Shown piece after piece: positions 9,087 through 18,810 of a stretch of DNA of 64,000 bases. Both the position numbers and the translations under genes were made by a program. The number at the start of each line of letters is the position of its first letter. Position 1 is the first letter of the stretch. The notes beneath the pieces are model-generated. The model was not told the origin of the DNA and ran no database searches. It saw only the letters and a list, made by a program, of their open reading frames with translations. Source of the DNA: an uncultured Prevotella sp. (GTDB lineage Bacteria; Bacteroidota; Bacteroidia; Bacteroidales; Bacteroidaceae); contig CAJOHJ010000003.1 in the NCBI GenBank assembly GCA_905234265.1, positions 1 through 64,000 on the forward strand, given 5' to 3'.

Positions 9087-11399
9087 TCACTTCTTGGAAC
9101 CGGCACTCTGGCTCAGTGCGTTTTTCACCTTGTCGACATAGGCGTCAATGACGGCTACGGCAGTAATATTCACTACGTCGCGCACAGAAGCGCCGAAGTC
9201 GATGAAGTGGATAGGCTTGTTAAGTCCCATCTGTATAGGGCCGATGATTTCCACGTCGGAATTAAGCATCTGCAGCATCTTGTAGCTGGAGCGCGCAGAC
9301 GTAAGGTTGGGGAATACCAGTGTGTTCACCTCCTTGTCGAAGAGCCTTGTGAAAGGATACTGCTCGTCGCGCAGTTCCTTGTCAAGAGCAAAGCCAATCT
9401 GCATTTCTCCGTCAATGGCCAGTTCGGGATATTCCTGCTGCATGATTTCAGTGGCGTGACGCACCTTATGCGCTCCGTCGCTCTGTGAAGAGCCGAAGTT
9501 GGAGTGGCTGACCATTGCAATGACGGGCTTCTCGTTGAAGAAGCGGACACTGGACATTGCCAGGCGTGCGATGTCGACGAGAGTTTCCGTGTCGGGGTTT
9601 TCGTTGACAAGAGTGTCGGCCAGATAGAGGGTTCCACGAGGAGAATTAATAACGTGCATGGTGCCGAAATGCTTGTATTCCGGACGGATGCCGATGACCT
9701 CATTGACAACCTTTATGGTGTTGGAATACTTGGTGTACAGACCGGTTATGAAAGCGTCGGCCTCACCGGTTTCCACCATCATCATTCCAAAGTAGTTGCG
9801 TTCGAACATCTTGTCGTTAGCCTCCTGGAAAGTATATCCCTCGCGCTGTCGCTTTTGCGTAAGGATGCGTGCATAGCGTTCGCGTCGCTCCTGCTCGGAC
9901 GGGTGTCTCAGATTTACGATTTCTATTCCCTCAAGGTTCAGGTCCAGTTTCGCAGCCAGCTTCTCTATCACCTCGTCGTTGCCCAAGAGTATGGGCTTGC
10001 AGATGCCTTCTGCGCGTGCCTGCACGGCGGCCTTCAGCATTGTCGGGTGTACGGCTTCGGCAAACACCACCCGCTGCGGGTGTGCCGAAGCTGTGGCGTA
10101 GAGCTTCTGCGTCAGCTTAGTCTCTTGGCCCAGCAATACCGACAGCGACCGCTTGTAAGCATCCCAGTCGGTAATCTCCTTGCGAGCCACGCCACTGTCG
10201 ATGGCAGCCTTGGCCACTGCGGCACTGACTTCGGTAATCAGTCGTGGGTCGACGGGCTTCGGAATGAAGTAGTCGCGCCCGAAGGACAGATTGTTGACTT
10301 TATACACATCGTTGACAACGTCAGGCACGGGCTGCTTGGCAAGGTCTGCGATGGCATATACGGCAGCAAGTTTCATCTCTTCGTTGATGGCAGTGGCATG
10401 CACGTCAAGAGCTCCGCGGAAAATGTACGGGAAGCCTATCACGTTGTTTATCTGGTTGGGATAGTCGGTGCGGCCTGTCGACATAAGTACGTCGGGCCGT
10501 GCAGCCATTGCGTCCTCATAGCTGATTTCAGGCACAGGATTTGCCAGGGCGAAAATCACCGGATTGTCGGCCATCGACTTCACCATGTCCTGCGAGAGGA
10601 CATTGCCCTTCGACAGGCCCACGAACACGTCGGCTTCCTTGATGGCTTCTGCCAGTGTCTGAATGTCAGTCCTGTCGGTTGCAAAGAAACGCTTCTGCTC
10701 GTTAAGGTCCTGACGGTCACTTCTGATGACGCCCTTCGAGTCGAGCATCACAATGTTTTCCTTGGAGGCTCCAATAGCCATGTACAGCTTGGTGCAGGAA
10801 ATGGCGGCAGCACCGGCACCGTTGACGACAATGCGCACTTTGCTGATGTCCTTGTGGATAACCTCAAGAGCATTCTTCAGTCCGGCGGCAGAAATGATGG
10901 CCGTGCCGTGCTGGTCGTCGTGCATTACGGGAATGTCAAGCGTCTTCTTCAGCCGCTCTTCTATGTAGAAGCACTCTGGAGCCTTTATGTCCTCCAGGTT
11001 GATGCCTCCGAAGGTTGGGGCAATACGTTCCACGGCCTCGCAGAACTTCTCCGGGTCTTTTTCTGCCACTTCGATGTCGAAGACGTCGATGCCGCCATAT
11101 ATCTTGAACAGCAGGCCCTTGCCTTCCATCACAGGCTTTCCGCTGAGTGCGCCTATGTCGCCAAGCCCAAGCACGGCCGTACCATTGCTGATGACGGCCA
11201 CCAGATTGCCTTTGTCGGTATATTTGTAGGCATCGTCGGCATTCTGCTGGATTTCAAGACACGGATAGGCAACTCCCGGAGAATAGGCCAGCGACAAGTC
11301 TGTTTGAGTACGATATGCCTTTGTCGGCTTAACCTCTATTTTGCCGGGGCGGCCGTTCTCATGATATTGCAAAGCGGCCTCTTTGGATATTTTTACCAT
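9087..11399 (-). CDS. maeB: NADP-dependent malic enzyme fused to a phosphotransacetylase domain
   Basis: Oxidative decarboxylation of malate to pyruvate, yielding NADPH. In this 770-aa protein the malic enzyme part (about 1-410) shows [18 protein letters not shown], the [18 protein letters not shown] loop and the nucleotide-binding [16 protein letters not shown]. The C-terminal half (about 430-755) is a phosphate acetyl/butyryltransferase-like domain. In characterised MaeB proteins that domain is usually regulatory, sensing acetyl-CoA, rather than catalytic. It is monocistronic and divergent from the GH106-like gene across a 367-bp region that carries repeat array B. TACTTTTG at 11447-11454 on the minus strand is a possible -7 element. 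Confidence 0.94.
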   Translation of the reverse strand: MVKISKEAALQYHENGRPGKIEVKPTKAYRTQTDLSLAYSPGVAYPCLEIQQNADDAYKYTDKGNLVAVISNGTAVLGLGDIGALSGKPVMEGKGLLFKIYGGIDVFDIEVAEKDPEKFCEAVERIAPTFGGINLEDIKAPECFYIEERLKKTLDIPVMHDDQHGTAIISAAGLKNALEVIHKDISKVRIVVNGAGAAAISCTKLYMAIGASKENIVMLDSKGVIRSDRQDLNEQKRFFATDRTDIQTLAEAIKEADVFVGLSKGNVLSQDMVKSMADNPVIFALANPVPEISYEDAMAARPDVLMSTGRTDYPNQINNVIGFPYIFRGALDVHATAINEEMKLAAVYAIADLAKQPVPDVVNDVYKVNNLSFGRDYFIPKPVDPRLITEVSAAVAKAAIDSGVARKEITDWDAYKRSLSVLLGQETKLTQKLYATASAHPQRVVFAEAVHPTMLKAAVQARAEGICKPILLGNDEVIEKLAAKLDLNLEGIEIVNLRHPSEQERRERYARILTQKRQREGYTFQEANDKMFERNYFGMMMVETGEADAFITGLYTKYSNTIKVVNEVIGIRPEYKHFGTMHVINSPRGTLYLADTLVNENPDTETLVDIARLAMSSVRFFNEKPVIAMVSHSNFGSSQSDGAHKVRHATEIMQQEYPELAIDGEMQIGFALDKELRDEQYPFTRLFDKEVNTLVFPNLTSARSSYKMLQMLNSDVEIIGPIQMGLNKPIHFIDFGASVRDVVNITAVAVIDAYVDKVKNALSQSAGSKK

Positions 11400-11543
11400 A
11401 ATGCTGATATGTGTATATTGATTACCATTTTTGAAAAAACTGGTTACAAAAGTAATAAAAAGTCATACAAAAGAGCTGATTTTTTAATTTTTATTAGTAA
11501 CTAACCTGCATTTTTTCCAAGCATCATGCAGACTCATGCAAAT

Positions 11544-11669
11544 AACATGCAGAGATAATTTCGTAACATGCAGAGATAATTTCGTAACATGCAGAGATAA
11601 TTTCGTAACTCGCAGAGATAATTTCGTAACTCGCAGAGATATTTTCATAACTCGCAGAGATAATTTTCC
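11544..11669 (-). repeat. 21-bp tandem repeat array B (6 units)
   Basis: Six back-to-back 21-bp units. On the plus strand the first three read AACATGCAGAGATAATTTCG plus T and the last three AACTCGCAGAG with a variable end. On the minus strand this is the TTATCTCTGCATGTTACGAA family of array A. The CATG units and CTCG units are grouped, suggesting stepwise duplication. The array fills the gap between maeB and the GH106-like gene; the rest of 11400-11766 holds only promoter-like sequence. Confidence 0.9.
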
Positions 11670-11717
11670 GGCAGACTTAAAAAACGTAAAAACATGATTT
11701 ACTTTATTTCTTTTATA

Positions 11718-11725
11718 TAACTTTG
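11718..11725 (+). promoter_or_regulatory. Candidate -7 element for the GH106-like gene
   Basis: TAACTTTG matches TAnnTTTG, 41 bases before the ATG and about 50 bases after repeat array B. No good -33 was found. Confidence 0.4.
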
Positions 11726-11766
11726 CCACAGCGATACAGCATAAGCAGAATAAAAGCACAACGACC

Positions 11767-13188
11767 ATGAAACGAATTCTTCTGCTGACAGCGGCACTTG
11801 GTCTGACGCTGTCGGCCAGTACGCAGACGGACACGCCCTCTTCAGGCAACAACACCGACAGCGAAAGCCTGTGGCAGTCATTCCTCTGTCCGCCAGACAG
11901 CATAAAGGTAGGCTGCTATTATTATTGGGTGAACGAGCAGGTAGACCCTGAAGGCGTGAAGGCCGACTTGCAGTTCATGAAAGCCAATGGCATTACGCTG
12001 GCATTCCTGGCAACGGACATCCGCAACCGTACACGCTGGGACAATCCCTGGGAGGGACAGACGTTCGGGAAAAACAAATTCCAGAGCCGTCTGTGGTGGA
12101 CAAACCTGCGTACGGCATTCAGAACCGCCGGCGAGCTGGGCATTGAGCTGGGCATCTTCAACTGTCCGGGGTGGAGCCAGTCTGGTGGTCCGTGGATAAA
12201 CGACAGTGAGGCCATGCGCGACTGGACTCCCGAAGGCGTCGTGCTGTGCAAGAGCAAGCAGGGTACGGCTGTGGTCAACGGCCCGTGTTCTCCAGAAGCC
12301 GAGGGGCTGGAGGTTGACAAGCTGTCGAAGCGTCATGTCCAGAAGCACTTCGAAGCCTTCGTCGGGGAGATACTCCGCAGAATTCCAAAAGAGGAACGCC
12401 CCACCCTCACCACCGTCGTGGTTGACAGTTGGGAGCGTGGCAAGCAGAACTATACGGACTCCATCTTCGAGAAATTCCAGCAGCGCTACGGCCGCACACT
12501 TGACTATCAGGACGAAGCCTGCCGCAAAGACCTGGACAGGCTTATCGCCGAAATGGTGGCAACGGAATATATGGGCGGACTGACGGAGAAAGCCCATCAG
12601 TACGGACTGCGCACCTGGGTAGAGCCTTATGCCCACAGCCCATTCCCAGGCAACAGCATCCTTTATGGCGGTGCTGCCGACGAGGTGGCTGCCGAATTCT
12701 GGGTGAACGACCGGAAGTTCAGGAAGAAGGAAGTCGATGCTGCCCTTGGTGCTGCCCGCCGCAGCGGCAAGAACCGCGTATGGGCAGAAAGCTTTACCGA
12801 CGGCGCATGGGACAAGGAGGCTAAGGACGACTGGACTTTCGAAAAGCTCAGGCCCATTGCCGACCGCTACTTCCATGCAGGCGTCAATGCGACAATACTG
12901 CATGTGGTAATCTCGCAGCCCGGCGACGACCGCAAGCCTGCCGTGCGTCCCTGGTTCGGCACCTTCTTCGACCGGCGCAGCAAGCATGCCGCCGACTTGA
13001 AACCGCTGGTGGAATACCTGCGCCGCTGCAATTTCATGCTGCAGCTGGGCAGACCGCATAATGAGGCTGCCGACTGCCGCATCATGGATGACGGCACGCT
13101 CATCAGCTTCAACCAGGACTCTAAGTTTGAAATAATATTCCCCGACGGACACAGGGAAATCTGGAACCCTGAAAGCATCATAAAGTAG
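11767..13188 (+). CDS. Secreted GH106-like glycoside hydrolase, short form
   Basis: The 473-aa protein begins with a signal peptide (MKRILLLTAALGLTLSAS). It resembles the catalytic barrel of glycoside hydrolase family 106 (alpha-L-rhamnosidases of pectin degradation). The likeness rests on GIELGIFNCPGWSQSGGPW near residue 125, on VVDSWERGKQNYT near 220 (similar to the DSWE-G-QNWT region of that family) and on TWVEPYAHSPFPGNS near 283. GH106 proteins are usually about 1000 aa with extra beta domains; these are absent and the gene ends cleanly, so it is a compact version or a distant relative. Substrate specificity cannot be read from the sequence. It is followed at 35 bases by the T9SS plug-like gene. 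Confidence 0.6.
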   Translation: MKRILLLTAALGLTLSASTQTDTPSSGNNTDSESLWQSFLCPPDSIKVGCYYYWVNEQVDPEGVKADLQFMKANGITLAFLATDIRNRTRWDNPWEGQTFGKNKFQSRLWWTNLRTAFRTAGELGIELGIFNCPGWSQSGGPWINDSEAMRDWTPEGVVLCKSKQGTAVVNGPCSPEAEGLEVDKLSKRHVQKHFEAFVGEILRRIPKEERPTLTTVVVDSWERGKQNYTDSIFEKFQQRYGRTLDYQDEACRKDLDRLIAEMVATEYMGGLTEKAHQYGLRTWVEPYAHSPFPGNSILYGGAADEVAAEFWVNDRKFRKKEVDAALGAARRSGKNRVWAESFTDGAWDKEAKDDWTFEKLRPIADRYFHAGVNATILHVVISQPGDDRKPAVRPWFGTFFDRRSKHAADLKPLVEYLRRCNFMLQLGRPHNEAADCRIMDDGTLISFNQDSKFEIIFPDGHREIWNPESIIK

Positions 13189-13223
13189 AACTGACGGATG
13201 AAAAAGTAGAACTGACGGATGAC
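13182..13223 (+). repeat. Two-copy 21-bp direct repeat across the GH106-like stop codon
   Basis: AAAGTAGAACTGACGGATGA plus A at 13182-13202 recurs at 13203-13223 with one final change. The first copy contains the TAG stop of the upstream gene; the second ends directly at the next ATG. The sequence is unrelated to the TTATCTC family but has the same period. Confidence 0.85.
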
Positions 13224-14435
13224 ATGAGAAACGCATGGATTATTCTTCTTCTGCTGCTGGCAACTCCTTCCGACGCAGGCAACAGAGTGTTCGACGAGAG
13301 CATCCGGTCGCTGACAAGCATTGTCAACGGCGACTGGATGAACAGGCCGGTAATGCAGCTGGGCAGCGACGACAGGCTGAGGGTAGATTTCGACGAAATG
13401 TCTCACAATTTCCGCAGCATGACTTACCACATCAGCCACTGCGAGGCCGACTGGAGCATTTCTGAGGAAATCTTCGAGAGCGACTATCTGGTGGGCTTCA
13501 ACGACTTGCCGATAGAAGAATATCAGAATTCCATCAACACCGTCGTGGAATATACCCACTACTCTCTGGAACTGCCCAACGAGAGGTGCGCATTAAAGCT
13601 CAGCGGCAACTACAGGCTTACCATCAGCGACGCCGACAACGGAGAAAAGCTGGCCGAAGTGGAGTTCTATGTTGTCGACCGGCTGGTTGACGTCAGCCTG
13701 ACGGTGTCGGCCAACACCGACATCGACCACAATGCGAGTCACCAGCAGGTTGACATGAGCATCAACCTGCGGCAGCTGCGACTGACCGACGACAATGAGG
13801 AACTGCAGACCGTCGTCATGCAGAACTGGACTGAAGAAAGCATGCGCCGGAACGTCAGGCCAACTTTCCATACTGCCAGCGGACTGCAGTGGACGCACAA
13901 GAAGGAGTATATTTTCAACGCAGGCAACGAATACCATAAATTTGAAGTGCTTGACGTGAGCCATCCGACAATGGGCATTGAAAACATTGAATGGGACGGA
14001 CAGGACTTCCAGGTTTATCCATTTCCATCAGTAGAACGCCGAAACTATCTTACTGACGTCGATGCCGACGGTGCATTCCTGATAAGAAACAGCGACCGGA
14101 CGGAGAGCGACTACACCTGCGAGTATGTTAAAGTGAACTACGAACTGCAGGCTCCTTACTGTGGAGATGTCTATATTGACGGACTCTGGGCTACGAGTGC
14201 CAATCGCGATATGTATAAAATGGTGTATGACGACAACGCACGGAAATACACTGCCTGCATATTGCAGAAACAGGGTTACTACTCTTATCGCTTTACTGAC
14301 GCACAGGGCCGCAATGCAATTACCGAAGGTAGCTTCTACCAGACGGAGAACAAATATCAGGCCTTGGTATATTACAGGCCCAACGGCGGAAGAACATGGC
14401 TTCTGGTGGGCTATCAGTATGTTGAATTCCGATAG
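13224..14435 (+). CDS. DUF5103 family protein, type IX secretion system plug-like
   Basis: The 403-aa protein has a signal peptide (MRNAWIILLLLLATPSDA). Its body matches my recollection of DUF5103, a Bacteroidetes family now linked to the plug protein that seals the outer-membrane SprA translocon of the type IX secretion system. Recognisable stretches are RSMTYHISHCEADWS near residue 65, SDYLVGFNDLPIEEY near 90 and the C-terminal YRPNGGRTWLLVGYQYVEFR. Its end overlaps the end of the convergent regulator gene by 22 bases. No other core T9SS gene is adjacent. Confidence 0.75.
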   Translation: MRNAWIILLLLLATPSDAGNRVFDESIRSLTSIVNGDWMNRPVMQLGSDDRLRVDFDEMSHNFRSMTYHISHCEADWSISEEIFESDYLVGFNDLPIEEYQNSINTVVEYTHYSLELPNERCALKLSGNYRLTISDADNGEKLAEVEFYVVDRLVDVSLTVSANTDIDHNASHQQVDMSINLRQLRLTDDNEELQTVVMQNWTEESMRRNVRPTFHTASGLQWTHKKEYIFNAGNEYHKFEVLDVSHPTMGIENIEWDGQDFQVYPFPSVERRNYLTDVDADGAFLIRNSDRTESDYTCEYVKVNYELQAPYCGDVYIDGLWATSANRDMYKMVYDDNARKYTACILQKQGYYSYRFTDAQGRNAITEGSFYQTENKYQALVYYRPNGGRTWLLVGYQYVEFR

Positions 14436-16864
14436 TCCTGCGGCGTCTGTCTGTACTGGTGATAGAACGATGCTATGAAGAAATTGGCTGACGCAAAGCC
14501 ACATTGTTCTGCAATGTCCTCTATGTCAAGACTGGTTGATGAAAGCAGACTGCTGGCTTTCTGCAGTCGCAGTCCAAGAACGACAGCCATGGGATTCTTG
14601 AAAAGATTGTCGTTGAAAATGCCATAGGCGGTGGGCATGTCAACACCGCAGGCGTCGGCAAGGCTCATCATGGTGAATTGCCTGTCGCCACTATCGTTGA
14701 CGAATGGAACAGCACTGAGCATAAGGCGGATAAACTCGGCAGACGGCTGGCTGTCGGTGCCGCGTGAATTGGCAAATGAGAACATCTGCGCAGAAAGCCT
14801 TTCGTTGGCAAGGCTGTTGCAGTGGGCAGTGTAGTTGCGGATGCGTTTTATTATGTCGCCCTCCTCAGAGTTCAGCGTCTGCTGCAGTTTGTTGTTTCTG
14901 TCGAAGACAAGAGCGTTGACGACAAACAGCGCGACAATGATTAGTGCCAGCAGAATGTAGATGCCGGTGCTGCGCCACCATGGCTGGTTGACATATAGCA
15001 TCCAGCGGTATGGCTCTCCAGGGAAATAGTCGGGAACCATGGAGGCCTGCAGCTCTATCTCGTATTTGCCGGGCTTCAGACCGAAGAGAGGCAGATGCAA
15101 CATGCCGCGAGAGTCAACTATGCCTTTTGAATTCACTGGCGACACCACCGACCACTGCTCCGAGAGGCCCCTTACCCTATATCTGTAATAGGTTTGAGAA
15201 GAGCGCCAATAGTTAAGACCGCTGAAAGTCAGCTGCAGGCTGTTCTGTCTGTAGTTGACTGTAATGTCTTTGGCACGTGTGATGTGACGGTCAATGATGA
15301 CCTGTCCGTCATATTCAACTCCGGCTTCAACCTCTATGCCGTTGACAAGCAGATTGGTGAGCTTGGGATAAAGAACTACGTCACGCATCTGGCGGTCATG
15401 GAAGCCGTCTGGATTGAGAGTCACTACGTGATTGACGGACTGGAAGGCTATGGTGCCGTCGTCGAGTGTTATTGAGCGCTCGTCAATAAAAGTCTCCGTG
15501 GGAATGTCGTCATGGCTGCCATAGTTGTTGATTGCTACAACTTCATTGTCCTTTATCAGAAGGCGTGCAATACCGTTGCTGGTAGATGCCCAGATGTTGT
15601 GGTTGTGGTCTTCTGCTACAGCATGGATCATCTCGTTGACAAGGCCGTCCTTGCGGGTGAACTTGATATTCGGCTGATTGTTGCCTCTGACAAGCAGGAG
15701 GCCGGTGTAAGTTCCATGCCACAGCCAGCCGCGACTGTCTATGAAGGCACAGTTAGTACGCCGTGGAAGCCCGTTTGAAGGCTTGACGGTCGCATCCATG
15801 AGACCAAGAATTCTGGCAGCAGTAGGGTGCTGGTGGGAATATACCGTAAACGGAGAAATGAATGGACGTGAATAAAGCAGCCCACGCTGCTGGGTTCCCA
15901 TCCACATGCCTCCCTGGCGGTCGAAGGCTATGTCGTTGATGTCTGTCTGCAGTTGGCGCCCGTCGGTCAGCAGGAGGCTCTCATAATGCTGCAAATGGCC
16001 AGTGCGCAAGTCGTAGGTCCAATAGCCTTGTTCGCACGGAATGTAGACAGTGTCTTTGTAAGGGGTGATATTGCTTAGATAATATGGCGTGCGCAACAGA
16101 ACGCTGACTTTTCCTGTGGCAATTTCTATCTTCTGCAGAAGACCGCAGTCGGCACCGTTGCGAATCTGGTAGATTACTCCACGATAATGATGCGCGACAG
16201 ACGTCTTGGAATAGTTCTGCATGTCATCGGCCGACGCCGCTGTGGCTATGGCCGACTGGAGATGCTTGTCCTTCAGGCTGAAGAACTCAATGTTGCCGTC
16301 TGCATAGTAAAGGACTACCGCCGTACTGTCAATTACATCAACGTCATGCAATTCTGCATTGCCCGAAACAGGCAGCGTGACACCGTATTCTGGTGAGTGG
16401 AGCTTCTTTGAGCTAAGTATCCACAGGTGGCTGTCAGAGTCGGCAAACATATCGTCAGGCGAACCAGTGGCTCCTATTTCCTTGAAGACGCTGGCCACGT
16501 CTGTAATAAACCGTTCGTGCAGCAGATCAAGACAGGTCACTTGTTTCTTGTCCTTTAGCCATAAATGGTGGAATCTATCGAAATACAAATGATAGTGACC
16601 ATTGTATTCTGGCAGCGGGAATATGTCGGCAGATGTCGGGTCTACATGTTTGAAAGTGGCTCCGTCAAAGAAATTGATGTGGCCTATTGTTGAAATCACC
16701 ATACGCCCTGTGTAGGTGCAGATAATAGTTTGTGCGCCATTGTCTGCAAGGCCATAGGACGAGTCGAATGTCATGAAACGCCGGGGCGTACCTTCTCCGA
16801 ACACCGGCATCACACATGCGATGTTCACCAAAAGCAGAAAGGCATATTTGCGAATGACATTCAT
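14414..16864 (-). CDS. Membrane-bound two-component-propeller regulator with AraC-type output, no kinase
   Basis: The 816-aa protein has a signal peptide (about 1-23). A large periplasmic part follows, with regulator-propeller repeats such as DSDSHLWIL, DRQGGMWMGT, DSRGWLWHGT and DHNHNIWAST, then a Y_Y_Y-like domain (about 555-625, YYRYRVRGLSEQWS). One membrane helix spans 634-655. The cytoplasmic part is short (about 75-residue linker) and ends in an AraC/XylS helix-turn-helix domain (about 730-816, DIEDIAEQCGFASANFFIAS). Hybrid two-component systems of Bacteroides have this sensor, but with a histidine kinase and receiver between helix and DNA-binding domain; here both are missing. Transmembrane signalling directly to DNA is inferred. 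It follows the TPR gene by 2 bases. Confidence 0.85.
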   Translation of the reverse strand: MNVIRKYAFLLLVNIACVMPVFGEGTPRRFMTFDSSYGLADNGAQTIICTYTGRMVISTIGHINFFDGATFKHVDPTSADIFPLPEYNGHYHLYFDRFHHLWLKDKKQVTCLDLLHERFITDVASVFKEIGATGSPDDMFADSDSHLWILSSKKLHSPEYGVTLPVSGNAELHDVDVIDSTAVVLYYADGNIEFFSLKDKHLQSAIATAASADDMQNYSKTSVAHHYRGVIYQIRNGADCGLLQKIEIATGKVSVLLRTPYYLSNITPYKDTVYIPCEQGYWTYDLRTGHLQHYESLLLTDGRQLQTDINDIAFDRQGGMWMGTQQRGLLYSRPFISPFTVYSHQHPTAARILGLMDATVKPSNGLPRRTNCAFIDSRGWLWHGTYTGLLLVRGNNQPNIKFTRKDGLVNEMIHAVAEDHNHNIWASTSNGIARLLIKDNEVVAINNYGSHDDIPTETFIDERSITLDDGTIAFQSVNHVVTLNPDGFHDRQMRDVVLYPKLTNLLVNGIEVEAGVEYDGQVIIDRHITRAKDITVNYRQNSLQLTFSGLNYWRSSQTYYRYRVRGLSEQWSVVSPVNSKGIVDSRGMLHLPLFGLKPGKYEIELQASMVPDYFPGEPYRWMLYVNQPWWRSTGIYILLALIIVALFVVNALVFDRNNKLQQTLNSEEGDIIKRIRNYTAHCNSLANERLSAQMFSFANSRGTDSQPSAEFIRLMLSAVPFVNDSGDRQFTMMSLADACGVDMPTAYGIFNDNLFKNPMAVVLGLRLQKASSLLSSTSLDIEDIAEQCGFASANFFIASFYHQYRQTPQDYRNSTY

Positions 16865-16866
16865 GA

Positions 16867-17661
16867 TTATTTCTTCTTAAGTTTTGAATACCACGGAGAG
16901 AGTGAGCTGCGCGGAATGCCCGTTCTGACGGCTTTGTCCAATACCTTGCGTGCTTCCTCATGCCTGTTGGCATTGATCAGCAATGACGCAAGAGACGCAA
17001 CATAATCAACATTCCCGGGAGACAGTTCGATGGCCTTTTCCCAGTCAAAGACAGCAGCAGGAACTTGCTGCATGTTGCCCTCTAAGGTTGCCCGGGCTGC
17101 GTAGGCAACGGCACTGTCCGGGTGTTGCTGCAGAAGAAGGTTTAGAGTGTTGACGGCATCCTTGTCTTTGCCCATCATTTGAAGGACATGCGACAGCGAA
17201 AGACGGGCTTCGAAATGCCGGGGGAAGTAACTGAGCAGTTCCTCGTAGTCGCTTTTGGCCAGAGGATAGCGACGTAAGTGGGTATTAGCGTATGCCCTGT
17301 AGAACAATGCTGCAGGATTGTGACTGTCGCGCTTGAGAATTGACGTGTATTCGTCAATGGCGTATTGCCACTGGTTAAGTTCTATGTTGACGGCGGCCTT
17401 TCGCAGATGCAGGTCGGTACTCCACGGAGATGCCTGTATCTCTTTGTTCAGCCGGGCAAGAGAGTCGCGCCAGAATTGATGCGACCTGTTTGTTGATGAT
17501 TCGACAGAGGGATTTAATGATTCGACAGAGGGGTTTGATGATGCGAGGGAAGGATTTGATGATGCGAGTGAAGGATGTTGGGCATTAGTCTCTTGTGCCA
17601 GCAAACCATTGATGGCAAACAGGCAGAAAAAGCCTAACACCCAACTCCTCACGCTCTGCAT
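16867..17661 (-). CDS. Exported tetratricopeptide-repeat protein
   Basis: The 264-aa protein has a signal peptide (MQSVRSWVLGFFCLFAINGLLAQ), a low-complexity stretch of about four heptads of the type N-P-S-[LV]-[AE]-S-[SL] (about 28-56), then TPR-like helical repeats. Examples are NIELNQWQYAIDEYTSILKR, AALFYRAYANTHLRRYPLAK and YAARATLEGNMQQVPAAVFD. Probably a periplasmic protein-protein interaction scaffold; the partner is unknown. It sits 23 bases after leuB and 2 bases before the membrane-bound AraC-type regulator. A role in the same sensing pathway is possible but unproven. Confidence 0.8.
   Translation of the reverse strand: MQSVRSWVLGFFCLFAINGLLAQETNAQHPSLASSNPSLASSNPSVESLNPSVESSTNRSHQFWRDSLARLNKEIQASPWSTDLHLRKAAVNIELNQWQYAIDEYTSILKRDSHNPAALFYRAYANTHLRRYPLAKSDYEELLSYFPRHFEARLSLSHVLQMMGKDKDAVNTLNLLLQQHPDSAVAYAARATLEGNMQQVPAAVFDWEKAIELSPGNVDYVASLASLLINANRHEEARKVLDKAVRTGIPRSSLSPWYSKLKKK
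17495..17578 (-). repeat. Four in-frame 21-bp coding repeats in the TPR gene
   Basis: Units at 17495-17515, 17516-17536, 17537-17557 and 17558-17578, of the type GATGATTCGACAGAGGGATT plus T, encode four heptads after the signal peptide. The two outer pairs are most alike, suggesting duplication of a duplication. Confidence 0.85.
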
Positions 17662-17684
17662 TATCGGAAAGTTTAAATAATCTG

Positions 17685-18746
17685 TTACTTGCTGTTAATG
17701 TAATTGACTATCCATGCGCCGACTTCCTTGGTTCCATACTTCTCTCCGCCTTCTACCTGTATTTCCGGCGTACGTATGTTTGCATCAAGGCTGGCATTGA
17801 CAGCTTCTCTGATGAGTGCGCCCTCTTCTTTAAGGTCGAAATGTTCAAGCAGCATGGCAGCAGACAGTATCTGAGCCAGCGGATTGGCAATGTTCTGTCC
17901 CTTAGCCTGTGGCCAGGAGCCGTGGACAGGCTCGAACAAAGGCGTATGCTCACCAAGAGAACTTGAAGGCTGCAGGCCCATGGAGCCAGTGATGCAGGAA
18001 GTCTCGTCAGTAAGAATGTCACCGAAAGTATTCTCAGTAACAATCACGTCGAAGAAGCGAGGCTCTGTGAGAACGCGCATGGAGGCATTGTCGATGAACA
18101 TGTAGTCGGTCTGAACGTCAGGATACTGAGGTTCCATCTCCTTGGCAATCTGGCGCCACAGGCGGCTGGATGCCAGAACGTTTGCCTTGTCGACAACTGT
18201 CAGGTGCTTGTTGCGCTTGCTGGCTGTCTGGAAGGCAACATGCAGTATGCGCTCGATTTCCGGCCTCGTGTAGATGTCGGTATCGTAGGCCTTGTCATTG
18301 TCCTGATACTTCTCGCCGAAATACATACCACCTGTAAGCTCGCGAATAACGACAAAGTCGGCGCCACGCAACAGCTCGTCTTTCAGAGGACTCTTGTGGA
18401 GCAGGCATTCGAATGTTGCAACAGGACGGATGTTGGCAAAAAGACCCAGTTGCTTGCGCATAGCCAAGAGTCCCTGTTCCGGGCGCACCTTGGCAGTGGG
18501 ATTGTTGTCATACTTCAAGTCGCCGATGGCAGCAAACAGGACTGCATCGGCGCGCATGCATACCTCATGAGTCTCTGCCGGATATGGGTTGCCGGTAGCG
18601 TCGATGGCAGAAGCACCAACCAAAGCCTGCTCATAGTCAAACTTATGGCCAAACTTGGCTGCAATAGCATCGAGAACGGCAACGCCTTGCGCCATAATCT
18701 CCGGACCGATGCCATCGCCGGGAAGTACTGCTATTTTCAAATTCAT
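17685..18746 (-). CDS. leuB: 3-isopropylmalate dehydrogenase
   Basis: NAD-dependent oxidative decarboxylation of 3-isopropylmalate in leucine synthesis. The 353-aa protein begins [18 protein letters not shown], the family N-terminus. It shows the conserved [17 protein letters not shown], the acidic metal-binding segment DNASMRV and GDILTDE, and the [15 protein letters not shown] loop that separates LeuB from isocitrate dehydrogenase. leuA and leuCD are not in the window. It lies 64 bases downstream of the arabinose sugar kinase gene. Readthrough from that operon is possible but functionally unexpected. Confidence 0.95.
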   Translation of the reverse strand: MNLKIAVLPGDGIGPEIMAQGVAVLDAIAAKFGHKFDYEQALVGASAIDATGNPYPAETHEVCMRADAVLFAAIGDLKYDNNPTAKVRPEQGLLAMRKQLGLFANIRPVATFECLLHKSPLKDELLRGADFVVIRELTGGMYFGEKYQDNDKAYDTDIYTRPEIERILHVAFQTASKRNKHLTVVDKANVLASSRLWRQIAKEMEPQYPDVQTDYMFIDNASMRVLTEPRFFDVIVTENTFGDILTDETSCITGSMGLQPSSSLGEHTPLFEPVHGSWPQAKGQNIANPLAQILSAAMLLEHFDLKEEGALIREAVNASLDANIRTPEIQVEGGEKYGTKEVGAWIVNYINSK

Positions 18747-18810
18747 TGTAAATCTATTTATTAATTAATGTGTAATTGTGTTGTTGAATACTCAGAAGCC
18801 TTTGCCGGGT

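Noticed and set aside
9504..11504. A 666-codon open frame on the plus strand opposite maeB
   Set aside because: It is antisense to a well-conserved gene, has no domain-like composition and arises from the codon bias of maeB, where few antisense stops occur.
11878..13236. A 452-codon minus-strand frame opposite the GH106-like gene
   Set aside because: Shadow of the forward gene, which has a signal peptide, family motifs and a promoter.
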